Counted from the first letter of the stretch, positions 12,743 through 25,339 are shown. The stretch is 64,000 nt of DNA from Wyeomyia smithii (GCF_029784165.1 NC_073696.1:171978912-172042911), one strand, 5' to 3'. Numbers and translations are program-made. Notes: generated by a model from the sequence alone, not told the origin.

Positions 12743-13121
12743 GTATAGTATGTATCTGAAAAAAATGTTTTTTCTCATTTCATTGTCGATTCTTTTTTTT
12801 TGCTTCGATTCGATATTGAAAAAAAATTAATTAGGAGGTTCACTGATGACGTAGCTTATTTATTATCATTGTTAAACTATATGAGCCATGTGTATAATGT
12901 TGCAATGCAAACGAGCATTTGAAGCATTTAACAAAAATTGGTGATTCTTAACTATCCACAATCACGCATAAAAGGAGGATATTCTTCGTAAAGCTACTTA
13001 CATTGCGCATTTTTTTCAGCCCAAGACATTTTATCTAATGTGTTTGTAACATTTTGTTGTACGTTATCTAATATGTCGACATTTGTTTTTGCAAGTAGTA
13101 TTACTGAATTATTTTTAGCGT

Positions 13122-13365
13122 TTAAGGTGAAACGGGATAGTGGCCTTTTCCTATACAATTTTGAGGTTAGAGTTCTTTTTACTTTTGAAGTTTGAGCGTA
13201 AAAAATTCGGCTTCCCTAAATAAACAGCACTCAAATTGCTACTTCAGGCATGCAACAATTGTGAAAACAATTGATCAAAGTTTCATGTACGTAGTCTTCA
13301 TAAATCAAGAAAAAATTAGATTGCAAAATTCGAGTTGATCGCGACCACGTCCCGATTCACCTTAA
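13122..13365. mobile_element. MITE with TTAA at both ends
   Basis: TTAAGGTGAAACGGGA at 13122-13137 is mirrored by TCCCGATTCACCTTAA at 13350-13365 (one mismatch). It is 244 bases with no ORF. TTAA at both ends could be a piggyBac-type target duplication or just part of the terminal repeat; superfamily uncertain. Confidence 0.65.
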
Positions 13366-13734
13366 CATTTCTTTGCCTTACAAAAATTAGAAAAGTTTGG
13401 ATTTATCTCAGATGTGTAGAAATTTTATTTATTGCATTTAAAGTATATTTTGATAGAATAATTTTTCTACAGCAAAAAAAGCATTTATACATTTGAAAAT
13501 ATCAACTATTAGTGATGTTACGGACATATCCTCGAATTGTTTTGTTGAAGAATTTAAACTTAATAAATTTAATTAGATTTGAGTTATTCCGTGTCCGTAA
13601 ACAAAAATCTGTGCTCTAAAGAATGATTGCTTATGGACTGACAATGTTAATAGCGAACATTATTTGTTTTTGACGTAGAACTACGTCTCTCAGGAAGTTC
13701 GACTACATACACACCAAATTCCCAAAAGCCAATT

Positions 13735-14717
13735 TCAGTAATCATTACTGAAATTAAACAACAAAAGCCATATACTGAAATTTCAGTAATTTAACAGTGT
13801 ACTGAATATTTTGCTTTACTGACATTCAGCAATCTTTACTTCAATTGCTAAATATTCGGTATCTATCATCGAATGCTTCGTGCTGCGGCCGTCAAAATGA
13901 AGAAAAAAATAGCTTGTTGTCAATTTGTTTAATGCGCGTAGATTTGTCGGGAAGAAATTTATTTGAAAAATGGGTCCGGACCTCGAAGTAGTGCTTCAGA
14001 ACCTAAAAGTCGACCGTTGCGACGTGGGGAATCTACTTGATGAGTAGAATAGTTAATTATTCTTGTATTTTCAGTTCGCTGTACGGTAGAGGGCATTGGC
14101 ATATGTTCCTCGGCCATCGGCTGGACTTCGGCGGCGCATTCTACAATAAAAATGCTCATATTTGTACAATGAGGGTAAGATGAAATAAATCTTAAGAAAA
14201 AATCAATGTTAAACGTATTTTCAAACCCATATGAAGAATTCCCAATCACCTGATATTTCAGTAATCTGTCGGACCTTTGCTAAATTCTATCAGCGAAGTA
14301 CTGTCATGATATGCGGCCGACATTGCTGAATGTTCGGCAACGCTTTGAAAATTGCTGAAAATTCAGTAAAAGTCTGTCAAACACAGCTAGCTGGCATCCC
14401 TATCTTATTTGCTTTGTTTCATCGCAGCTAACATCGCAGCGGATCCGCGATTTGCGGGCCCCAATGACAGATGCTATGTTATGCGAATAAGAAGTGGCAG
14501 TGATATGCTCGTTTACACACACACTGAGATGTTAGCTTACGAAACATGGTGGGATGCCAGCTAGCTGGTCAAACATTGATGACATTTCATATCGCTGAAA
14601 ATTCAGTAAAGTCCCGTCAAACAGAATGACATTTCATATTGCTGAAACGTTCAATAATTTTTCATTGCTGAATGGATTACTGATGTTTCAGCGTGGCAAA
14701 ATTCAGTGAAAGTTTAT
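13735..14717. repeat. decayed element rich in TTCAGTAA / TTACTGAA motifs
   Basis: Across this kilobase the short motif TTCAGTAA and its complement recur many times (for example 13733-13755, 13775-13800, 14257-14266, 14362-14369, 14599-14607). They are interspersed with GCTGAAAATTCAG. It looks like an old DNA transposon or array made of short inverted motifs. It is split by the hAT-type MITE at 14384-14567. No coding region was recognised. Confidence 0.4.
14384..14567. mobile_element. hAT-type MITE (CAGCTAGCTGGCATCCC termini)
   Basis: 184 bases with terminal inverted repeats CAGCTAGCTGGCATCCC and its complement. It is flanked by the perfect 8-base target duplication GTCAAACA at 14376-14383 and 14568-14575. 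An 8-base duplication with CAG-type ends is the signature of hAT transposition. No ORF, so it must be moved by another element. Confidence 0.85.
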
Positions 14718-14917
14718 CCAGTGCGTCTTGAACTGTCCTACAGATCAGACGTGTTTTCGGTTGCTTGTGGACTGGTCTTTGACTGCCTATAGCTTCAAAG
14801 TTAGTGTTTTGTCAGTGCGTCTTTTAAAGATTACCTGAAACTTATTTCGCATCAGTCTTTGTCAAGACTACCTACTTTTTAATTTAACATTTGTTTTAAC
14901 TTTTTTCGTATCCTGAA

Positions 14918-15838
14918 ATGACAGGGCGAAAAAAGAAACCACGCATCACTACGAGGAGAAAGAGAGAGCATTCTCTCTCGGACAATTCGAGTGCCTGCAG
15001 TAAAAATCCCTTTAATATTTTGCCTGAGCAAGAAGCTGGTGAAATGGAAGTTATTAGTAATGAAACTATACAAAATGTAAATTCTTTTAAAAATGAGAAA
15101 GCTCCACCTATTGTGGTAACTATTTCTTCCGAATTCATTATTTTCAAAAAGCAACTTTCAACGTTTGTTTCTGACGTTAAGTTACCTATCAAATTGGTCG
15201 TAGAGGCGAATGCCGCTTATTAGCCGACTCTATAAAGGGTCGTAATCGTCTTATTCAGTATTTAACTGAAAAAATGTATAATTTTTTTACATATGACACT
15301 AATAGCGCCAAGCCGTTCAATGTCGTATTGAAAGGTCTCACCAACGATCAAACCGTTGATGACATCAAACTTACTTTATCAGAATTACTTGGCATAGCCC
15401 CTACCCAAGTAATTCTAATGAAACAAAAAACACGAGGCGAAAACAGTCAGAGAGCTGGAACTTCCCTTGTTAGTTATTTCATTCATTTTAACCTCAGTGA
15501 GGTTAACAACTTGAAATTTCTTGAAAAACCACATGCTTTATATAATGTGCGAGTAAAATGGGAATTATATCGGAAGTTCAGCGGAGGTGAAAAGCATATC
15601 ACCCAATGCCGCATTTGTCAACGTTATGGCCATGGTTCAAAATTCTGTAACATGGACCAAAAATGCCTTTATTGTGGAAACACTCACAAAAAGGACACTG
15701 TGAAAGAGTATAAAAAATTTCGGTGCGCCAATTGTAACGGCAACCATATGTCAAATTTTTACGAATGCCCTGTCCGTTTAGCCATTGTTAAGGCAAGGCA
15801 AGGGCTGGCACCTGCATCGAGCTCCCTTAGTAAAGTCG
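14918..15838 (+). pseudogene. Jockey-type non-LTR retrotransposon ORF1 (gag-like), truncated
   Basis: The basic N-terminus (MTGRKKKPRITTRRKREHS) reads to 15223, then a single frameshift moves it to the frame ending at 15843. That frame carries a PRE_C2HC-like block (FNVVLKGLTNDQTVDDIK) and Cys/His knuckles (CRICQRYGHGSKFC, CLYCGNTHKKD, CANCNGNHMSNFYEC). These bind RNA in Jockey-clade ORF1 proteins. The ORF stops where the R1-like 5' region begins at about 15840, and no second ORF of this element is seen beyond the R1 element. Confidence 0.75.
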
Positions 15839-16165
15839 CGTGACAGCGGCTTGAAACGGCGAGATGGTACCCGGTGCAGGGGTCTCCGTCCCGTAAAACC
15901 TGGCAGGCCTTCCAGTACGTTCCGCGTCCATTGCCTGGTGGGAATCAGGCAGAGAAGGATCAGATGGGGAGGAACTAGTCCGCCAGAACAAGATGCCCCT
16001 TTCCTGACTTACGCGGGCGGGGGCGTCATAGTGCTCATAAGGTGCTATGGCGACCCCCCTTACCCAGGGCCTCACTGCTTCGGCATAGATTACCATGGGA
16101 CCATACAAGCGACTTCTCATTTATGGACAAGGATAGCGGCTGGAAGGGGGACCCAATTAACAAAA

Positions 16166-17566
16166 ATGAGCCAAACCAAAAACCAAAAAGAGACGGGTGC
16201 GGAGGGGTTACCAAATCCCTTCGCACGAGGTGGCATCCAGCGGTCTCCGCAGAAGAAGGCGGAGACGGATGCGGCGAAGTCTGGAGTTGGGAAACCGGCG
16301 AATCCGTCGGTGTCCACACCAGACATCTCGGTAGACGGTCCCTTGCTAGTCAAGGCCGTCGAAAGGTGCATGGACACGCGGCCAAAAGTGGCAGCGTTGT
16401 CCGAACAACTCGACGCTATAATCGAGTTCTCGGCGAATAGGCGGAATATCGCTGGCGGCCTGAAGCAGAGCCTCCTCCTGCTTCGGGCCACTATTGATGA
16501 AGCCAGGAGCACGAAGAACTTCTAGCTCGGGTGAAGGCGGCCGAGAAAGAGGTAAGGACCAGAAGGGCGACTGCATCTAAAGAGGGGCAGACAGACGCCC
16601 CCTCGTTCGCGGCGGTCTGCTCTACAGGGCAGGTCGCTAAGCGAACGAGGCAGTCCCCGGGGGAAGCGGCCCCCGGGAACCCCAAGAAATGGTTGGTTGT
16701 GCTACTCAAACGGGAGAACACACCAACCGGTTCAAGGTCCGCCGCGGAAACGGTACAAGTGGAGGCTACGGGCAACCCTTGGACTACTGTAGAGGGTAGG
16801 AGGCGTCGGGAAGGTGCGACGCGCCAAGACGGCGGAGTGGCCAGAGGACCGAAAAAGGTCAAAAAAGCGCGGAGTAGGGGTGATGCCCTCATACTCAAGA
16901 CGGACGGGTCGAGATACTCAGAAGTCTTGAAGAAGATGAGGGGGGAAACCCAGCTCAAGGATCTGGGGGCGGATGTGCGGAGTATCCGCCGATCTCGCAC
17001 TGGCGAGATGATGCTTGAGCTCCGGAAGGACGCCAAGAACAAGAGGGCTACCTATAAAACGGTAGCTGAAAAGGTCCTAGGGAAGGAGGTGCAAGTGCGG
17101 GCACTCACCTCAGAGGTGACTCTCCAGCTTGAAAACCTGGACCGAGGGGTGCGACATTGCACAAGCCCTCAAAGCGAAGTGCGGGGTGGAGGTGGCTAAG
17201 GAGTCAATCTGCCTCCGCAAAGGTCCGGCGGGGACCCAGATAGCTACCTTCCGACTACCGTCGGCGGATGCTAACCTGGCCCTGAAAGAAGGCAAGTTGA
17301 AGGTCGGCTGGTCTGTATGTCCTCTGGGCATACTACAGCAACCAGACATTTGCTTCCGGTGCTTTGAGGGTGGACATAAGTCCTGGACCTGCAAGGGGCC
17401 CGATAGGAGCCAGTTGTGCAGGCGATGTGGAGGTGCAGGCCATAAAGCGAAGGACTGTGGGGAGTCTCCTAAGTGTATGGTATGTTCCGGGAAACGGGAC
17501 GCCAAACACTTTATGGGAGGCCCCAGGTGCCCAGCCGGTAAGCCGGCTGCGAAACCACGGGCGTAA
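16166..17566 (+). pseudogene. R1-clade ORF1 (gag-like nucleic-acid-binding protein), two frameshifts
   Basis: It starts at ATG 16166 (MSQTKNQKETGAEG). Single-base shifts near 16512 and near 17130-17145 split it into three frames. The order is: charged N-terminus with a coiled-coil-like segment, a basic central region, a conserved RSRTGEMMLELRKDAK block, and three C-terminal knuckles (CFRCFEGGHKSWTC, CRRCGGAGHKAKDC, CMVCSGKRDAKHFMGGPRC). The three-knuckle arrangement is typical of R1/I-type ORF1 proteins. Not functional as it stands. Confidence 0.75.
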
Positions 17567-17568
17567 GG

Positions 17569-19713
17569 GTGACGCAACTGAACCTGAACCATTGCTTCGC
17601 GGCTCAGCAGCTGCTACACCAAGCAGCCACTGAGTCGTTGTCGGACATCGCCATCATATCGGACCCCTACCGCATCCCTCCCGGAAACGGTAACTGGGTT
17701 GCGGATAAGTCCAGTATGGCGGCCATATGTACGACGGGCAAGTTCCCGGTTCAGGAGGTTGTCTCAACCTCAGAAGAAGGGTACGTAGTTGCTAAGGTGA
17801 ACGGAGTGTTCTACTGCAATTGCTATGCTCCGCCACGTTGGTCTACCGAAAGGTTCACCCTGATGGTCGATCTCCTATCCATGGAGCTAACGGGCCTAAC
17901 GCCGTTGGTGGTGGCGGGCGACTTCAACGCTTGGGCTGTTGAGTGGGGAAGTCGCTTCAAGAACCAGAGGGGCCAGATCTTGTTGGAGGATTTGGCAAAG
18001 CTCAACCTAGATCTGGCCAACGTTGGGAACAAAAGTACATTTAGCAGAAATGGCGCGGAGTCGATCATCGACGTGACGTTCTCCAGCCCAGGACTGATCA
18101 AGAACTGGAGGGTAGACGATGGCTACACTATTAGCGACCACCAGGCGGTCTGTTTTAGTGTAGACAACAACGAGAGGCGGCAAGCGACGAGTAGGGCCAA
18201 CACTCCGTTCGCCCGCGGGTGGAAGACATCGCATTTTGATGCCGAGGTATTTGAAGAGGCAATTGGACGAGAGCGCGAGGGGGGCAGTCGGCTTCGCCCG
18301 ACGCCTGACCAACTAGTTGCTATGCTATCTCGGGCGTGCGACGCCACCATGCCTAGGACTCGCCAACCTAGGAATGGGAAGCCACCGGTCTACTGGTGGA
18401 CTGACGAGATAGCGAACCTTCGCAGTGCGTGCCTCCGTGCGAGACGGAGGATGCAGCGTGCGCGAACAGACGAACAGAGGACAGAGCGCCGCGCAGCATT
18501 CAGTTCTGCCAGATCGACGCTGAAGAGTGCGATTAAGGCCAGCAAGAGGGCCTGTTTCGATAGGCTATGCGCGAGTGCCAATACGAACCCGTGGGGTGAC
18601 GCCTACAGGATCGTAATGGCCAAGACCAAAGGCGCGCTGGCGCCTGCAGAGCGATCACCAGCGATGCAGGAGCGAATCATCGAGGGACTCTTTCCGCGCC
18701 ACGAGCCAAGTCTTTGGCCTCCGGCGGTCGAGTCCCACGTCCGACGTTTCAGTATCTCAGACACAGACCAGGGATGGTCGGCCAACCTGCCGAGCATCCA
18801 ATCCGTGGGCGACGACAGCCGTGTCGAGGTTCAGGAGGAGGCAAGGGTTACGAATGAGGAACTCATCGTGATCGCCAACTCTCTAAAGGTGAGCAAGGCA
18901 CCGGGACCGGAAAGCATCCCTAACCTGGCAATCAGGCTGGCGATAAAAACGGCCCCCGGGCTGTTTCGAGTAGTCATGCAGAGGTGCCTGGATGACTGCC
19001 TCTTTCCGGATAGGTGGAAGCGGCAGAAATTGGTCATACTGCCGAAGGCTGGGAAACCACCAGGTGACCCATCGGCATATAGGCCTATCTGCCTGCTAGA
19101 CACGACGGGCAAGGTACTTGAGAGGATTATCCTCAACAGACTCGTGAGGTACACAGAGGGTGTAAACGGTCTGGCAAGCAACCAGTTCGGCTTCCGGAAG
19201 GGCAGGTCCACGCTGGATGCCATCGCCTCCAAGACGGCGGAGATAGCACTCCAGCGCAAGAGAAGGGGAATACGCTATTGCGCAATCGTCACGCTTGACG
19301 TGAAGAATGCGTTCAATAGCGCCAGTTGGGACTCCATAGCGCTCGCGCTCAGGAGCATCCACGTACCGGTGTCGCTGTAAAAGATTCTGGAAAACTACTT
19401 CCAGAATCGAGTACTGGTTTATAACACAGAGGAGGGTCAGAAGTGCGTCCCAATCACCGCCGGGGTTCCGCAAGGTTCAATCCTGGGTCCGGTGTTGTGG
19501 AACGTCATGTATGACGGGGTGTTGAAACTAAAGTTTCCCGTAGGGGTTGTGATCGTCGGCTTTGCAGACGACATAACGCTAGAGGTTTACGGCGAGTCGA
19601 TCGAAGAGGTCGAGTTGACGGCTGCGCATTGCATAAGGAAGGTCGAGGACTGGATGCGCTCCAGGAAACTGGAGCTTGCGCACCATAAGACGGAGGTCAC
19701 GGTTCCCAAGTAA
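17569..19713 (+). pseudogene. R1-clade ORF2: endonuclease and reverse transcriptase, one nonsense codon, truncated
   Basis: ORF2 begins right after the ORF1 stop, at or near GTG 17569 (TQLNLNHCFAAQQLL). The AP-like endonuclease shows VVAGDFNAWAVEWGS and the terminal ISDHQAV. The RT shows KAPGPESIPN, SAYRPICLLDTTGKVLERII, QFGFRKGRST, VTLDVKNAFNSASW, GVPQGSILGP and the catalytic GFADDITLEV. A TAA at 19378-19380 interrupts the fingers-palm region, and reading continues in the same frame to 19713, where the copy is truncated. Codon use is GC-rich, unlike the host genes here. Confidence 0.82.
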
Positions 19714-20074
19714 CAATTTCTATGCTTCAAAGCCGTTAACATATTTTAAGAAAGTTTTGTTATAGTCATACCTAAGTCTATAAGTTTTTACGCAGCAACA
19801 TATTGCCTTAAAATAAATCAAAATCAGAACGTCTTGGAAAGGCTTTCAGATGCCTCCTAAGATTCATGTTTTTCTTCAATGCGTTATTCACTGTTTATAA
19901 ATGGGGATATGAATGCACGATAAAACTAATACTTAGAACTACATTAAAACTTGTGTTAAGGTTTCTCTTTGCCTTAAGATAGTATCGAGAGACTATCAAG
20001 TTTTTAAAGAGGACATGTAAAATCATCATTAAAACTGTTTGGTCCATTGTTAGTTTTCGTGAGGTCATTCATAA
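19714..20074. other. intertransposon spacer, no gene seen
   Basis: AT-rich DNA between the truncated R1 copy and the CACTA-like transposase. It has several CTTAAG-like motifs (for example TTGCCTTAAGATAG near 19970) that may belong to the left end of the following DNA transposon, but no clear terminus was identified. Confidence 0.35.
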
Positions 20075-22155
20075 AATCGCAGATGGCTCCAATCATGGCC
20101 GAAGTGGAAAAGAATAAAAAATAGTGGTAACTTCAAACGGAAAAATAGGAGAAATTATCTTAAAATTCTAAATTCTCCTCCTGTCAATTTTCAACAACGG
20201 CACGAAAACAATACAAGTGCGTTTGAAGATACTTTAGAACTGAGAGCGGTTTCGCAGTCTGGAAAATCAAACACCTATTATCAATCCCCTCAAGCTGCTA
20301 AGAGTTTTGGAGTATTTCCCGTTGCAGTTAGAACTCAACAGCCAGTCAGCATACCACAACCCCCTAAATCCGAAATATTTGAAAATGAAATTCTTTATAC
20401 TGACTTGCAGAATTGGGCTGTAACGTTCAATATACGACAAAATGCTCTAAAAGAATTGCTAAACATTTTTGATAAGCGGCTACCGGGTGTTTTTCCCAAG
20501 GATCCTCGAACTTTTCTCAAAAATAACCGTTCCGTTCAAATTCAGTCCATGGGAAATGGACAGTATTGGCACAATGGATTTCGAGAATGTTTGGAGCAAG
20601 CGTATCCATTGATTCAAACATTGAACAAAATATCGATAAAGATAAATATTGATGGTCTTCCAGTATATAAAAGCTCGAAGGATGAGTTTTGGCCGATATT
20701 CTTTAACATAGAACAAGCTCCCGAAATACAGCCAATGATCATTGGAATATATTCTTGAAAAAGCAAACCTTGTGATATTAATTCTTTTCTAACACCTTTT
20801 GTGGATGAAATGGAAATTGCTATTAGAAATGGAATTCAGATCAATGGAACTACATTTCGCGTTGAAATTAGGTGTTTTATTTGCGATTCACCCGCTAGAG
20901 CATTTATCAAAGGTAAAATTTGACTTTAGGACCAATCGTTATGATAAATACTTGATTATGTTTTGTCGTTCCTTTACAGGGGTTGCTAACTTCAATTCTC
21001 AGAATGGCTGCCAAAAATGCACTGCCGTTGGTGAATATTCCTATCTTTCACACTGCAACTACTTTCCTCGAACATGCGGTCAAAAAAGAACCAATATTGG
21101 GTTTCGTGACAAAATATATGGATCTCACCATAAGCAAGACTCCCCTCTTCTTCGCCTTCCAATTGATATGATCAATGATTTTCCCATCGGTGATTCATTG
21201 CACTTAATTGATTTGGGTTTGATGAAAAAGTGCTTGTTAGGATGGCGTGATGGTAGTTTCGGTAATTATAGAACAAAATGGTGTGCTAGAGAAGTTACAG
21301 AAATATCTAAGCAGCTTCTACAAACCAGACTACCTGCAGAAATACATAGATCAGTGCGAGGGCTAGATTGTCTCTCACGTTGGAAAGCTTTGGAGTTTAG
21401 AACATTTTTACATTACGTATCGATAGTGATTCTAAAGTCTTATTTACCGTCTAAAGTGTATGAGCACTTTTTGGCACTATTTGTTGCTGTTACTATTTGT
21501 TCTTCTAACAAACATGCTCATTTACTAGATTTAGCTGAAATGTTACTGATACATTATATAGAAAATTATGAAGATATTTATGGTAAGGATTTCATAACTA
21601 GCAATATTCACAACTTAAGTCATTTAATAGACGACGTGAAACGCTTCGGTGTTCTATCAAATTTCAATGCATATCCGTTCGAGAGCAAATTGTATCAAAT
21701 AAAAAAATTTGATTCGAACGGGTAATAACCCTTTAACTCAAGTAGCGAAACGAGCCGGTGAAATTGATTCATTTGTAAATCAAAAACTGCAAAAAGATAA
21801 AACTTCGAATCCTTATTTAAAGAAGCCAATTTTCGAAGATGAAAATACTGATGAATACTGTTTGAAAAACGAAGATGTCAATATGTGGTTTTTAACTAAC
21901 AAAAACTAAATAGTTCAAATGAAGTATGCGTTCGAAAGCAATGGAATTATTCTGATTAATGGCAGCTCACTACAAGAGTTAAACTTATTTTTTACAACAC
22001 CTATAAGATCATCTTTTTTGAATATTTATGTTTCATCTCTCGAGAAGAATAGTGATAGTTTGTATAAAATAACCGATGTCAAGTGTAAAATGGTAGCTGT
22101 TCCAATCAATGGAAAAAGAGAAACAGTATTTATACCTCTGCTTCATACTTTATGA
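20075..22155 (+). pseudogene. CACTA/tnp2-like DNA transposase, degenerate, with one 67-base intron
   Basis: An open frame runs from 20075 through a basic N-terminus (KRKNRRNYLKILNSPP), a block with NIDGLPVYKSSKDEFWPI, an intron at 20913-20979 (AAAG|GT ... CAG|GGG), a zinc-binding segment (CQKCTAVGEYSY), DSLHLIDLGLMKKCL, and the C-terminal HNLSHLIDDVKRFGVLSNFN. This order recalls CACTA (EnSpm) transposases with a DUF4218-like C-terminus. Defects: TGA at 20756-20758, a one-base shift near 21709, and TAA at 21907-21909. It converges on the 22328-23611 gene. Assignment rests on motif resemblance only. Confidence 0.6.
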
Positions 22156-22327
22156 TTTATTTTTAATAATTAAACTAATAATCTCTTGACTTCAATTTAG
22201 TTTTATTTAACTGATGTTAACGTAACCTGAGTTTAGTTCCTATTAAAATCTCATTGCTATTCATATAAGGATTAAGTATTTAAGTAAATGGATCAGTCAG
22301 TATTAAAAAAAAACAGAATAATACGAT

Positions 22328-23611
22328 TCAAATTTGTTCGGTGATGGTATTTGTTACTTCAGTGGCTTTTCCTAAAATCTGACCTGGTTTCTTGACTTTA
22401 TAATGTAAATTTTTCGGCCGATTTCTGTGTTTGGAGGTGGCTTGTTTGGCTACAACTCTTTGCTTGCTGTTTTTCATTGTTCGTTTGAAGAACATGTCGC
22501 AGTTGATTTCCGAAAAATCTCTGTCTGCTGATACGATCAATTTGAGAAAAAGAGCACGAATTTTCTTGTAAAATTTTAACGCAATCTTATCATTATCCTC
22601 AAGCGAAGATCTGGCTAGATCGGAGTTATTCTTCTTTACTGGTTTCCTGGAACTTCCAGTCCAGGAACATAAAATCAAGAATTGGCGGGTAAAGAAGTAA
22701 TCCACCAATTTATAGCAACAGTCTAACCCATTGCACTTTCTGCTCGTTCCACAAACGAAACTCATGCTGCGAATATACTTCTCCATGATGTTGTCGTCTG
22801 AGAGAATCCTCCAGCTTGTCCAAATCATCTAGCGAATTAACAGGATCGAATCCGTTTTCCATGTTAATTTGTATGTGTTCATCATGACGAAATTCTCTTT
22901 CATTGGATGCTTGCAAAAGATACTCCACCTGTGTAATCATTTTTGCCAATGATTGCATAATTCTATTTTGATTCCCAAGAAGTAAATTCTGATTTGCGAT
23001 AACAGTTGCCATCAAATCGGTTGGTTCCATACTGCCAATAATATTACTAGGCTCGACGTAAATTATATGAGATGTTGAGTCATTACTTTGGCTCTCTTTC
23101 GTCAATTGCATTTGCTCTTGGTTTGTATTAATAAACATCTAAAATTTTAAACAACGAAAACTGTTAGGTATGTATAATTTTCATAATTAATTCTACTAAC
23201 CTCATGCTCAGTGTCCAGATACACTTCTGGTTCAGAGGAGTTCACTGCTATCTGTTTGACACTTTGCTGTTCGGCGATGGCATTGAAATCTAGTTTATTA
23301 AAATATATGTTTTTATCCGCACGACGGCGTACCTTTTGCACTGGCAAACTCTCCGTTTCCATTTCAGTATCCGATTTTTCTTCCATCTTTTGCATTTCAT
23401 TGCAGGCTTCGGCATGACTTGTAAATTCTCGCTTCTTAATGCAGTTGAATGTTTCCCACTTGTCGGTTGGTGCAGATTCCTCTTCCAGTGATAACTTTGC
23501 TACGAGATGTTTTTTCGGCCAGTATAGTATACCGTTTGCTTCCCACTTACTGGGAACAACACTCAGGCAAGCCTCTCCAGCCTCGATGGTCTGCACAATC
23601 TTGTACGGCAT
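22328..23611 (-). pseudogene. DUF4806-type accessory protein of a DNA transposon, one intron, one frameshift
   Basis: It starts MPYKIVQTIEAGEACLSVVP at 23611. The first exon ends GAG|GTTAGT at 23201, and the second begins at 23138 after TTTTAG, in phase 0. The second exon has a glutamine/asparagine-rich region, then LDDLDKLEDSL. A single-base shift near 22800 leads into a DUF4806-like block (FVCG, GLDCCYKLVDYFFTRQFL, SWTGSSRKPVKK) and a basic tail. Such proteins are common as multicopy genes in insects, and here it sits tail-to-tail with the transposase, so I infer it is the element's second gene. Its role is unknown. Confidence 0.6.
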
Positions 23612-23748
23612 CTAAAAATTATTTCAATAAAACATTCAAAACAACCAATAGATTAACACTTTTCACTAATCACCTTTAATTTTCTCACGTAGAAAGCTCA
23701 ATCAACACGTTTAGTTGCAGACGGAACACTTTTGTTTACGTTTGTGAC

Positions 23749-24068
23749 CAGCGTTGCCAGGTCATTTTTTTAAAAATCTGGAAAAGGCAAAAAAAAAATG
23801 TGGAAAAAATCTGGAAGTCATTTCGTGGGGTGAAAGTTAAATTCTTCGGATATAAGTCTTGAGGTACGTAAAATTTAAGGTGACAAAATTGCAAAATTTC
23901 GCGCCAAATTTGAAGTGATGACCTTTTTGCGGAACAGAGAAAATAAAATCTGGATAAAATCTGGATCATTCATGAAAAATCTGGATAATTGGACATCAAA
24001 TCTGTTTACCTGGATACATGTTCAAAAATCTGGATAATCCAGCTAAATCTGGATACCTGGCAACGCTG
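23749..24068. mobile_element. hAT-type MITE (CAGCGTTGCCAGGT termini)
   Basis: 320 bases with ends CAGCGTTGCCAGGT and complement, flanked by the perfect 8-base duplication TTTGTGAC at 23741-23748 and 24069-24076. Inside, the phrase AATCTGGATAA-like recurs many times. No ORF of substance. It lies just upstream of the DUF4806-type gene. Confidence 0.85.
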
Positions 24069-24076
24069 TTTGTGAC

Positions 24077-25019
24077 AGTAGCATCAGATAAAAAAGCTGT
24101 TGAGTGTATTTGATCTGGTGCCGTGCTGCCATAAAATTTATAAGTTTTTTTAGCAGAGACATATAGCGCAGATTAAGAGTAGTATTTCTGGTTTCAGTTT
24201 TGTTAAGGTATCGTGAAGGGAAATGAATTCTAAAGAGGCCGTAATAAAACCAGTGCATAGCTTTTTGAGCTTAAAGAGTTTAGGCGAGACCTAAAGAACT
24301 TACCACAGCAGAATCCATTACTATCAGGAAATGTGTAAGTCGCCGAGTTGCTGCTCGGTACGCCATGATATATTCCAAAATCGAAATGTTACATAAAATT
24401 CACCTGATATTCAGAAATTCGTAATGTAAGAGGCGTAATGCTGATTGTGGTAGATGATATTCAAACTTAGTACTAATTTAAAAGATGCAATGACATATCG
24501 CTTGGTGCTTGGTCATTTTTTTTTCAGAAAAATTTAAATGTAATTTCACATTGTTATCAAGGGGCTTGCTTTATTTAGTAGTTTAATAGCAAGATTCACC
24601 AAAAAATTATCTTGGCATGCACATTTAAGCTCAATATTACCAAAAAAATGATATTTATTCATGGTAGTAAGAGAATATTGTATGTACATGAGTTGAACTT
24701 AAACGGTTTCATGATGGTTTTAAGTTGTTTCAAAGATTCAGTTGATATAATTTATATTTACATTTTTTGTTTTTGTGTTCGTCATTGTCTACAAACGCAG
24801 TTTTTTTATAATCCCAAGCGATCCTTTGAATGACGTCTTAAGTTCGCTTTTATGTCATTTAAGTTCTCAATTAAGCTGTACAGACACTCTTAAAGCTGTG
24901 CTGAGAATTTCCGACTAAAACGTATACTCATATAAATGGTTTTAAAATATATGCTTAACACCCTCTTGTAGCGTGGGCCCTTGTAGCTGTAACAAAGTTT
25001 TTTCATAGTTCATAGTTCA
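24077..25019. other. AT-rich spacer, no gene seen
   Basis: No domain, terminal repeat or splice-linked exon was found. It ends in three copies of TTCATAG (about 25005-25021) immediately before the Juan-like 5' end. Confidence 0.4.
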
Positions 25020-25339
25020 TAGTAGTGTGCGGCCGCCTCCCAGATTGTCCTGGAGCTACAACGTGTGTGGCGGGTCAATCACAAACACGCCAGTGGTCTC
25101 CAGGTAGTTAGCTAGGAGGTTATGAGAGTAAAGAGGGTGCATCACGCACAAAAGTCACTTCCCGACGTAATACTTAACCGTCGTTCCGGGAAGACCAGGG
25201 CTGGAGACTGGAGGGGTTTTAGTGGGTCGGGACAGGGACCAGTAGGTGTCTGGGGGAGTGTAACTACCCCAGCATCTCTCCCCAAGTCTCATCCCCACAC
25301 CCTGAGTTCTTTTCTCAGGTGTCTGTTTGCAGATTTCCC

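Larger units (their letters stand above)
15840..19713 (+). mobile_element. R1-clade non-LTR retrotransposon, 3' truncated
   Basis: A GC-rich block quite unlike its surroundings. It contains a 5' untranslated region (about 15840-16165), an ORF1 with three Cys/His knuckles, and an ORF2 with apurinic endonuclease and reverse transcriptase. It ends abruptly at 19713, in the region after the catalytic FADD, so the thumb and 3' end are gone. R1 proper is specific for 28S rDNA, but no rRNA sequence adjoins this copy. It abuts the Jockey-type ORF1 at 15838. Confidence 0.8.

Noticed and set aside
15840..19713. Ribosomal DNA unit hosting R1
   Set aside because: No 28S-like sequence on either side.
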